Shown piece after piece: positions 15,136 through 20,968 of a stretch of DNA of 20,968 nucleotides. Numbering within the stretch: position 1 is the stretch's first letter; the number at the start of each line of letters is the position of its first letter. The translations under genes and the position numbers were made by a program. Location of the stretch: assembly GCA_021399405.1 (NCBI GenBank), contig JAAFKL010000383.1, positions 1-20,968 of the forward strand. The letters run 5' to 3'. Source of the stretch: Candidatus Heimdallarchaeota archaeon. Its GTDB lineage: Archaea > Asgardarchaeota > Heimdallarchaeia > Heimdallarchaeales > Kariarchaeaceae. The notes beneath the pieces were generated by a model, which was not told the origin of the DNA, searched no databases, and worked only from the letters and a program-made list of their open reading frames with translations.

Positions 15136-16982
15136 ATGTTAACCTCCGCTAAGTTTACAATTTCCTGCTTTTGAGCTTCTGAAGGAATCCCATTATTATC
15201 CCATCCTCGGACCAGATAATAATCATCCAACATGATCTCATATTTTTCTCTCTCAATCAGATGACCCTTTGCCACTCCAGCTGTTGCTGGTTCATCCATA
15301 TATCGTGGAGGTGGATAATCATCTGCTCTCGTAATGCCAAGCTTTAGATTAAATAATCTTTCAAGATTAATTATTCTATCTCCAATTGCCTTGAAATCGT
15401 CAATTATAGCGCCTGTGCTTTTTTCAACTAAATTTGAAAAATGACCATATTTTAATAAGTGAGGTGAATTGAAACTATGTGTAACAAATCTGCAAATTCC
15501 TAACCCGTCACCTACTGCATATACACTTTCGTGAATAGAAACTATCAATCCTTTATCATTATAACTGGTTGGAGTTGTATCAACCTCTCTACCGTAAATT
15601 TCAGTAGTTAATTCTTTAGGTAAATCAAATATCTCTAATGTTGGACGACTTCTCAAGTGATCTGCACCACGGGAAGAGGTACCAAGCCCTAATGCAAATG
15701 CTTTGATATATCTGCAATCATGCGGATCTGATTGTGGCAATCCTTTTGAAGAAATGTGTAATTTGGCTGCTTCTTCAGCATTGTCTCCCAACCTTGAAAG
15801 CACTCTTGATGAATCTGCAATTAAGTCACCAATACCTTGCCTATATGCAGTTTGATAAACCAACGATTGGATTAATCCAAAATTACCGTACTCGAGTGTG
15901 CCATTATACTCATCTGGCAATAATCCTTTTTGACTTAATTCTATAAACCATCCAAGATTAGTTCCACCACTGGATATGTCCAATCCAAGTTCATTGAACA
16001 TATTGTTTAGTAGAATAACTTCATTTGCACTACTTAAACCAATATTTGCTCCGAGTAAACCTACTGCTGTATATTCTGGACCTTCCCCACCTTGTGCATT
16101 CGCATGCCTACATTGAACTACACAAGCAGCACAAGCCATTGCTCCTTTGGAATACTTATGGAATTCTTCAGCTTTAAGGCTATTATCAAATTGAGTCTCT
16201 TGTGAATTTTTAGTTCGAATTGCCCCAAGTAGATTACTCGGTTCATAAAGTAATGGTGTTCCAATTTTCCGTAGAGTTTGAACAACTCGGGATCCATTCA
16301 GATAATCTTTCAATTCGATTATCTCGTTCATAAACTCTTTTGGTTTGTGGATCTTTACTCCTCGGCCTGGACGAGCCACAACAGCTTTCAAATTTTTGGA
16401 TCCCATCACCGCACCCATTCCCCCACGTGAGGCGGAATTCTTTATTCTATTAATTATGCATGCAAATCTTACCAGATGCTCTCCAGCCGGTCCTATACAT
16501 GCGGTTTCAACTTCATCACCCTCATTTTCCCAGATTCTATCTTGAGTAGTCTGTGTATTTAGACCCCATAAATGCGACGCATCTTTGATCTCGATTTTAT
16601 TATTATCAAGAAGTAAATAGACTGGATTTACAGCTTTTCCTGTAATAACAATTCTATCAAATCCTGCATATTTCATAGCAGGACCAAAAAACCCTCCACA
16701 ATTCGCATCACCAAATGATTTTGATTCAGGAGACAAAGAGCTAACATTAAATCTCGCAGCATTAGGTGCAGCAGTTCCTGTCAAAAGACCATTTCCAAAG
16801 ATTATTGGATTTTCTGGATCGAATGGGGAAATATTTTGAGGATCTGGTAACTGTCTATATAGTTCTAGGAGGTTCATCCCCCTTCCGCCTAGAAAATTAA
16901 GAACATCTCTTTCGGGAGTTGGCACAATTCTAATTACGTTGTTACTTAGATTTACATACACAGTGTTTCTTACAAGTTCCAT
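15132..16982 (-). CDS. Aldehyde:ferredoxin oxidoreductase family tungsten enzyme (AorB/BamB-like)
   Basis: A 616-residue AOR-family tungstopterin enzyme. Visible features are an N-terminal LGGRGMN pterin-contact motif, GGFFGPAMKYAGFD, the SASRGGMGAVMGSKNLKAV signature, and cluster ligands Cys284, Cys287, Cys291 (CAACVVQC) with Cys497 (DGLGICRF). GTSSRGADH matches the second pterin loop region. In aromatic metabolism two relatives matter: AorB, which interconverts aromatic acids and aldehydes, and BamB, which holds the active site of class II benzoyl-CoA reductase. The sequence read by eye does not separate them. The ferredoxin partner follows directly, and a Had-like dehydrogenase lies 7 nt upstream. 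The ATG at 16982 is chosen; a TTG at 17003 would add seven residues overlapping the upstream gene. Confidence 0.9.
   Translation of the reverse strand: MELVRNTVYVNLSNNVIRIVPTPERDVLNFLGGRGMNLLELYRQLPDPQNISPFDPENPIIFGNGLLTGTAAPNAARFNVSSLSPESKSFGDANCGGFFGPAMKYAGFDRIVITGKAVNPVYLLLDNNKIEIKDASHLWGLNTQTTQDRIWENEGDEVETACIGPAGEHLVRFACIINRIKNSASRGGMGAVMGSKNLKAVVARPGRGVKIHKPKEFMNEIIELKDYLNGSRVVQTLRKIGTPLLYEPSNLLGAIRTKNSQETQFDNSLKAEEFHKYSKGAMACAACVVQCRHANAQGGEGPEYTAVGLLGANIGLSSANEVILLNNMFNELGLDISSGGTNLGWFIELSQKGLLPDEYNGTLEYGNFGLIQSLVYQTAYRQGIGDLIADSSRVLSRLGDNAEEAAKLHISSKGLPQSDPHDCRYIKAFALGLGTSSRGADHLRSRPTLEIFDLPKELTTEIYGREVDTTPTSYNDKGLIVSIHESVYAVGDGLGICRFVTHSFNSPHLLKYGHFSNLVEKSTGAIIDDFKAIGDRIINLERLFNLKLGITRADDYPPPRYMDEPATAGVAKGHLIEREKYEIMLDDYYLVRGWDNNGIPSEAQKQEIVNLAEVNI
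15142..15147 (-). promoter_or_regulatory. Strong ribosome site fixing a TTG start
   Basis: GGAGGT on the minus strand, inside the last codons of the AOR gene, is 6 nt before the TTG at 15135. It decides the ferredoxin start and implies coupled translation. Confidence 0.75.
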
Positions 16983-16989
16983 TTTGAGG

Positions 16990-18006
16990 TCAATCCATCT
17001 CAATTAAGATTCGGATACCGTCTCCTTTCCTCAATTGATCAAATGCCTCATTTATCTGTTCTATTTTAAACCGGTGAGTCACCAATGGATCTATCTTTAT
17101 TTTTCCGGCTTGAATTAATTGTAGAATTCGCGGAAAACTACGGGGTGGGCAACCTAGAGATCCAATTAACTCCAGCTCACGATACATAACTTTGCCGCTA
17201 AAGAAGCCATCCCATTTTTTGAATGAATATCCAACAACAATGAGTTGTCCACCAGGACCTAAGAGATCAAAGGCAAGTTGTTGAGTTGCTGGATTACCTA
17301 TTACTTCAAATGCTACATCAATTGAACCAACAAGACTCCTAACTTCTTTCTTAACATCTGAAGTATTAGGATTAATAATATGAGTCGCACCCAATTCTTT
17401 TGCTAATTCTAACTTAGGTTGTTGTAGATCGATTGCTATTACTTCAGCACCTAAAAAGGCTGCAAACTGTACAACATTTATTCCAACACCACCACATCCT
17501 ATTACTGCAACTTTGTCACCAGGTTCTATTTTCGCTCTTTCTATTACTGCATGATAGGGAGTCGCTACCGCATCTGCAACTATTGAGAGCTCTTTTACTG
17601 GCATCCCTTTAGGTATTATTATTATGTCTTTAGCAGGTAATGCAATGTATTCTGCAAAAGCCCCATCAATATGATTTCCCAACATTATTTGTTTAGAACA
17701 AAGGGTTTCTCTTTGCTTCTTGCAATATTTACACTCGCCACACGTAAGAACTGGAGGAATTAAAACAGCATCTCCTTCTTTAAACTTAGTAACCTCGGAC
17801 CCCACTTCTTTTACATATCCTGAAGCCTCATGTCCGAGAATTATTGGTAATTTTTTAAATGTAGGAGTCCCTTCAATATATCCTTCATCCGTATGACAGA
17901 CACCACAAGCAACTATTTTGATGAGTATTTCATTTGGTTTTATGGTTGGAATATCTCTTTCCTCGATAACTAATTTTTTCTCGCCTGTGAAGACTGCGGC
18001 TTTCAT
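16990..18006 (-). CDS. had: Zinc alcohol dehydrogenase, 6-hydroxycyclohex-1-ene-1-carbonyl-CoA dehydrogenase-like
   Basis: A medium-chain zinc alcohol dehydrogenase (338 aa). Catalytic zinc ligands are Cys37 and His59 with Glu60 (CGVCHTDEGY and GHE). Structural zinc cysteines are 89, 92, 95 and 103. The Rossmann motif is VIGCGGVG. Several stretches match bacterial Had as I recall it: IIPPVLTCGECKYC, VADAVATPYHAV and ELIGSLGCPPRSFP. Had oxidises the 6-hydroxy intermediate to 6-oxocyclohex-1-ene-1-carbonyl-CoA, the substrate of the Oah-like protein encoded at 2954. The ATG at 18006 is preferred to the one at 18018 because the TATA-like box lies about 29 nt upstream of it and the protein then begins with the usual MKAAVF. 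It is the first gene of a had-AOR-ferredoxin operon. A general alcohol dehydrogenase is the alternative. Confidence 0.82.
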   Translation of the reverse strand: MKAAVFTGEKKLVIEERDIPTIKPNEILIKIVACGVCHTDEGYIEGTPTFKKLPIILGHEASGYVKEVGSEVTKFKEGDAVLIPPVLTCGECKYCKKQRETLCSKQIMLGNHIDGAFAEYIALPAKDIIIIPKGMPVKELSIVADAVATPYHAVIERAKIEPGDKVAVIGCGGVGINVVQFAAFLGAEVIAIDLQQPKLELAKELGATHIINPNTSDVKKEVRSLVGSIDVAFEVIGNPATQQLAFDLLGPGGQLIVVGYSFKKWDGFFSGKVMYRELELIGSLGCPPRSFPRILQLIQAGKIKIDPLVTHRFKIEQINEAFDQLRKGDGIRILIEMD

Positions 18007-18030
18007 ATACAATACCATTATAGTTTTTGT

Positions 18031-18040
18031 TAATATATTT
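18031..18040 (-). promoter_or_regulatory. TATA-like box of the had operon
   Basis: AAATATATTA on the minus strand, centred about 29 nt before the ATG at 18006, fits an archaeal promoter with a very short leader or none. Confidence 0.5.
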
Positions 18041-18212
18041 TGTATACTTTTGAAGGAGTTTTGTGAAAATATCAGATAAAAATTCTTATTTTTTCAGTGA
18101 CTATTAACTTTCATTGAATCTTCTCTCGTCTTTTACTCAAATTGACATTCTGACATGATAGAATCATATTAAAAAAAAAATAAAGAAATTTTGTAATTGT
18201 TGAGATTGAAAT

Positions 18213-18222
18213 TTTTATATTA
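18213..18222 (+). promoter_or_regulatory. TATA-like box of the surface phospholipase-like gene
   Basis: TTTTATATTA, preceded by a GAAAT element like a BRE, is centred about 24 nt before the ATG at 18242. No ribosome site is present, which suggests a leaderless transcript. Confidence 0.5.
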
Positions 18223-18241
18223 ATTCTAAATCACCATCCCA

Positions 18242-19966
18242 ATGAGAATTTTGACAACACGGTTAATTCCATTTATACTCATTACGCTTATGATGATGGG
18301 TGGAACACCCAGTACGACTCCAGTCAAAGCTTGGGGTTTGGCCACTCATACATTTATTGCCGATCAAGCACTGAGCCATGTTGAAACAGCATGGTTAGAT
18401 ATTTTCGATTTTTATTCTATTGAAATATTACAAGGTGCCTTGTATCCAGATGTAGTTTTACAAAATTGGGATAGTCATTTATATTATCCTGACGACCCTA
18501 CAAATAAAACAGGACCGCAAGACATCAAACTTACTCTAGATATTGCAATTGGTTTGTTTGAAACTGGTAAATGGGCTGATGGTTTTTTCAAATTAGGAAT
18601 TGCAATTCACTACATGGCAGATATGAATATTCCAATTCACACTGGTGAGCTTTATGGTGGTGATACACCTGAGAGTAATCCAATTCATGCCAAGGTGGAA
18701 GGAGATATCAATTCAGAAATAAATTCAGCAGGTTTCACATTAAATCCAAGAGCTACAATTGTTTTGAATAGCACTTACGATGCTGAAGATTTCGCTATTG
18801 ATCAAGCAACAGCTGCCAATGCGTATCGTGATGATGTTATGATGAATTACCCCGATGAAACTTCAAATGCCTTAACAACAAATACTACTTACTATGCAAT
18901 AATTGAAGGCCAAGTTGAAGAAGCAATTTTCTCAGTAGCAACATTATACAACGCAGGTGTTGCTGGTCTAACCGTACCCACACTCCCCACCCCATCAATC
19001 TCAGGCAAAGTAATTATTGATAAAACTCATGGAAATGATTATAGTGGATCTGCACTAACTCAAGTTGCTGATGATTTGGGAAGATCTTTTGAAATATTAT
19101 TTGATTCTTCTGCTATTTCAAGTAATACAGATGTTAAAACATTAATTATTACTGCTCCTACAATCGGATTTACAAATTTTGAATTGAATCTGATTACAAC
19201 ATGGTTAGGCTCTGGTGAACGGAATATAATTTTAACATCGCGAGGAGATTTTTCATCATCCATTCTTATGAGTAGTATGAATGCATTATTGGCTGCAATC
19301 AATTCACAAATTCGCGTAAATGATGATAGTGTCTATACAAGTAACCCAGATGCTTATTTCCCCTCATCTGCTGGATCATATACATGGTATCTTGAGACCA
19401 AAAATATTGTTGTTCCTAGCAATACTCAGAATATTACTGCAGATGTTACAAATGTTCAATTTTTCAGTCCTGGATCTTTGTATTTTACATCAACTGATGA
19501 AAATTTAATGGTATTAGCTTATGGTGATCCATATTCATTCCAAAGCGATGAAAACGGTGCTGCAATCACCAAGGTCTGGGACGATACTCAAGATAGTACT
19601 GGCGGTGACACAATACCACTTGCAGCTGTGGAAACTATAGGTGATGATAAGATTGCCGTTTTTGGATCCACAATATTTTCTGACTTTGATTATGGAAGAG
19701 TTGAAAGTGTTATTCTTCTACACAATGTTTTGGAATGGTTTGACGTACCTGTCCCAGTAACAACTACATCTACCACCTCATCGACAACAAGTACCACAAC
19801 AACCACCACTACCACTACCACCACCACAACGCCCACAACAACAAGCAGTACCAGCTCATCTGAAGAGGACAGTGACGATGCTGGAGTACCTATTTCTATT
19901 TTCCCAATATTTCTAGGTATTACTTCTATGGTTATTTTGACTTACAGCCGAAGAATTATTGTTTAG
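18242..19966 (+). CDS. Surface-anchored zinc phospholipase C/S1-P1 nuclease-like protein
   Basis: A 574-residue exported protein. Residues 1-30 are a signal peptide ending VKA, so the mature chain would begin with Trp31, as in Bacillus phospholipase C, where the N-terminal Trp binds zinc. The other expected ligands are His36, Asp70, His79, His123-x3-Asp127, His133, and His149-x3-Glu153; the +4, +6 and +4 spacings match that family. A second domain (about 254-500) opens with KVIIDKTHGND, resembling the GATase-like domains of archaeal surface proteins. A Thr/Ser linker (507-540), a short acidic stretch, one membrane helix (549-569) and RRIIV follow, so the enzyme would face outward on the membrane. 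The substrate (phospholipid or nucleic acid) is not decided by sequence. It is divergent from had and not obviously tied to the aromatic pathway. Confidence 0.85.
   Translation: MRILTTRLIPFILITLMMMGGTPSTTPVKAWGLATHTFIADQALSHVETAWLDIFDFYSIEILQGALYPDVVLQNWDSHLYYPDDPTNKTGPQDIKLTLDIAIGLFETGKWADGFFKLGIAIHYMADMNIPIHTGELYGGDTPESNPIHAKVEGDINSEINSAGFTLNPRATIVLNSTYDAEDFAIDQATAANAYRDDVMMNYPDETSNALTTNTTYYAIIEGQVEEAIFSVATLYNAGVAGLTVPTLPTPSISGKVIIDKTHGNDYSGSALTQVADDLGRSFEILFDSSAISSNTDVKTLIITAPTIGFTNFELNLITTWLGSGERNIILTSRGDFSSSILMSSMNALLAAINSQIRVNDDSVYTSNPDAYFPSSAGSYTWYLETKNIVVPSNTQNITADVTNVQFFSPGSLYFTSTDENLMVLAYGDPYSFQSDENGAAITKVWDDTQDSTGGDTIPLAAVETIGDDKIAVFGSTIFSDFDYGRVESVILLHNVLEWFDVPVPVTTTSTTSSTTSTTTTTTTTTTTTTPTTTSSTSSSEEDSDDAGVPISIFPIFLGITSMVILTYSRRIIV
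19760..19861 (+). repeat. ACN-type low-complexity repeat encoding a Thr/Ser linker
   Basis: A run of mostly ACA/ACC/ACT codons gives about 34 Thr/Ser residues with one Pro. Such linkers are probably O-glycosylated spacers between a surface domain and its membrane anchor. The codons vary, so the bias is at protein level rather than from pure slippage. Confidence 0.85.
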
Positions 19967-19987
19967 TATTGCAATCTTTCTCTTCAA

Positions 19988-20003
19988 ACTAAAAAAAATA
20001 AAT
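19988..20003 (-). terminator. T-rich tract after the RCK-like gene
   Basis: On the minus strand this reads TTTATTTTTTTTAG, about 15-30 nt after the stop of the RCK-like gene. Archaeal polymerase commonly ends at such T-tracts. No stem is needed or seen. Confidence 0.4.
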
Positions 20004-20017
20004 ATCAATCAATTAAA

Positions 20018-20728
20018 TCAGTCTTTTATTTTCAATTTGGTTTTAGCTTGATTTATACAGAGAAATATAGTATCATTTTCCTCCAATGTCCCAGATACTG
20101 GATTAAAGATGATAGTATCAGAACCTTCTTTCTTGATTGCTAAAACCTCTATTTCCTTTTTCCTTAACGTCGCAATTTGTTTTTGATGATAAATTCCCCC
20201 ATTTTTTACTTGATGCTCAAAAAAGTGATACGGATAAAAACGGATAGAAATCGTCAAACCCATATTATTGACCAATATTCTTGACATTGCATTTGCAACT
20301 ATCCTCTGATGAACGATTACACTATCGACCCCTGAATTTCTATACATTTCAGTAGTCTCTGGATCATGAGTATACTGGAAAATCTTCGTATTCGGATTTT
20401 TCTTGTTAAAAAACAAATTTATTTGAACTGCTAAAATGAATTTTTCTATAAAATTACAAACAAGCGTGTCCTCATCTACATATTTCGAATATAATTCTTC
20501 AAGGTTGGTATTTGCATTGATCTCATAGATTTCATATTTGTTACTGGAAATTTTGGTTGTATCAATTTGATCAGTGACACCAAATACAATCTCTACATCT
20601 GGATTATCGAAGTGAGAGGCAATATGTGATAATAATTGATATTCACCAATAAATAGTAGTTTGGAAAATAGTAATTTAGGATTTATCAAATTTTTAAAAT
20701 TATGAGAGATAAAATCTTGATTCAACAT
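20018..20728 (-). CDS. RCK/TrkA-like regulatory protein with degenerate nucleotide loop
   Basis: A 236-residue protein resembling RCK (TrkA) subunits that gate potassium channels and transporters. The N-terminal half starts like a Rossmann fold (KLLFIGEYQLLSHIASHF), but the GxGxxG loop is missing (GEYQLL). The later TKIFQYTHDPETTEMYRNSG, then VDSVIVHQRIVANAM, follow the RCK_N pattern of a ligand strand and a V-P-like helix. Residues about 175-236 match a TrkA-C (RCK_C) domain: ATLRKKEIEVLAIKKEGSD, then the turn GTLEENDTIFL. No membrane segment is present and no channel gene is adjacent. Loss of the nucleotide loop suggests that it no longer binds NAD(H) or ATP in the usual way. Confidence 0.65.
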   Translation of the reverse strand: MLNQDFISHNFKNLINPKLLFSKLLFIGEYQLLSHIASHFDNPDVEIVFGVTDQIDTTKISSNKYEIYEINANTNLEELYSKYVDEDTLVCNFIEKFILAVQINLFFNKKNPNTKIFQYTHDPETTEMYRNSGVDSVIVHQRIVANAMSRILVNNMGLTISIRFYPYHFFEHQVKNGGIYHQKQIATLRKKEIEVLAIKKEGSDTIIFNPVSGTLEENDTIFLCINQAKTKLKIKD

Positions 20729-20828
20729 TATAGAAAAGGCAATCTCCTCATTGATCGATCTGCCCTAACCCTCACATTGGACCCACTTCCTGACCATCCA
20801 CGCGCCCACTTTACCCCCACGAATACTT

Positions 20829-20954
20829 AGGGGTTGGATACAACCCCTTACGGTCACTATTGTAGTACCGTATCCAGCGAGTAACGTGCATTTTTAATGC
20901 ACGAACACTCGAAATAATAATCGATACGATAGCTTCAGCCTTCACAAGGCTGAA
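20829..20954. repeat. Run of perfect short hairpins
   Basis: Five inverted repeats lie almost end to end. They are AGGGGTTG/CAACCCCT with loop GATA (20829-20848); TACGGT-C-ACTA/TAGTACCGTA with loop TTG (20849-20872); CGTGCATT/AATGCACG with loop TTT (20885-20903); ATCG/CGAT with loop ATA (20920-20930); and TTCAGCCTT/AAGGCTGAA with loop CAC (20934-20954). The region is less AT-rich than its surroundings and lies next to a C-rich stretch (20757-20820). It could be a structured RNA, the end of a mobile element, or a protein-binding array. The window ends just after it. Confidence 0.6.
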
Positions 20955-20968
20955 TTTCGATTCAATCA

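Noticed and set aside
20757..20820. G-rich minus-strand tract as a possible G-quadruplex
   Set aside because: G-runs are present, but several loops are long (10-20 nt), so a stable quadruplex is not supported.
20829..20872. tRNA-like arms in the hairpin run
   Set aside because: Loops are 3-4 nt, not the 7-nt anticodon and T loops, and no acceptor pairing or TTC motif is visible.
20829..20954. CRISPR array
   Set aside because: The hairpins differ in sequence; there is no constant repeat with regular spacers.

Overview
The window looks archaeal and is AT-rich by eye. Several genes have a TATA-like box about 25-29 bases before the start codon and no leader, while genes inside operons carry GAGGTGA-type ribosome sites. 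It encodes an archaeal/SCP2-type thiolase paired with an OB-fold partner, a longin-domain protein beside two V4R proteins, and a Thr-rich, C-terminally anchored surface protein. Together these suggest an Asgard-type archaeon; that placement is inference. The metabolic theme is anaerobic degradation of aromatic compounds through benzoyl-CoA.

Layout. (A) 1-5581, plus strand: the 3' part of a BcrB-like subunit, then BcrA and BcrD of an ATP-dependent (class I) benzoyl-CoA reductase, each overlapping the next by 4 nt. After a 222 bp gap come an Oah/BamA-type ring-opening crotonase with an added zinc ribbon and a fused two-domain class I CoA-transferase-fold protein that seems to lack the catalytic Glu. 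(B) 5611-7679, minus: an SDR and a class V aminotransferase-fold enzyme. (C) 7851-10915, minus: a tightly coupled five-gene operon with a longin/DENN-like protein, two small unknown proteins and two V4R proteins. (D) 11253-14498: a thiolase and an OB-fold/SDR fusion on the plus strand, flanked by two small two-helix membrane proteins on the minus strand. (E) 14602-18006, minus: a Had-like alcohol dehydrogenase, a tungsten AOR-family enzyme and a 16-Cys ferredoxin. (F) 18242-20968: a surface zinc phospholipase C/S1-P1-like protein, an RCK-like protein and a run of perfect DNA hairpins at the right edge.

How the genes may work together. Bcr would dearomatise benzoyl-CoA. A dienoyl-CoA hydratase, not seen here, would add water. 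Had would oxidise the 6-hydroxy product and Oah would open the ring. SDR enzymes and the thiolase with its OB-fold partner would finish by beta-oxidation. The AOR/ferredoxin pair may exchange electrons with aromatic acids or aldehydes (AorBA-like), or resemble the BamBC core of class II reductases. The IpdAB-like protein may be a second C-C hydrolase or a CoA transferase.

The most unusual locus is the longin plus V4R operon. Its two recognised folds are the two folds of the eukaryotic TRAPP complex, so it could be a TRAPP-like archaeal module, or an aromatic sensor given the V4R domains of DmpR/MopR-type regulators. No tRNA, rRNA or CRISPR array was seen.
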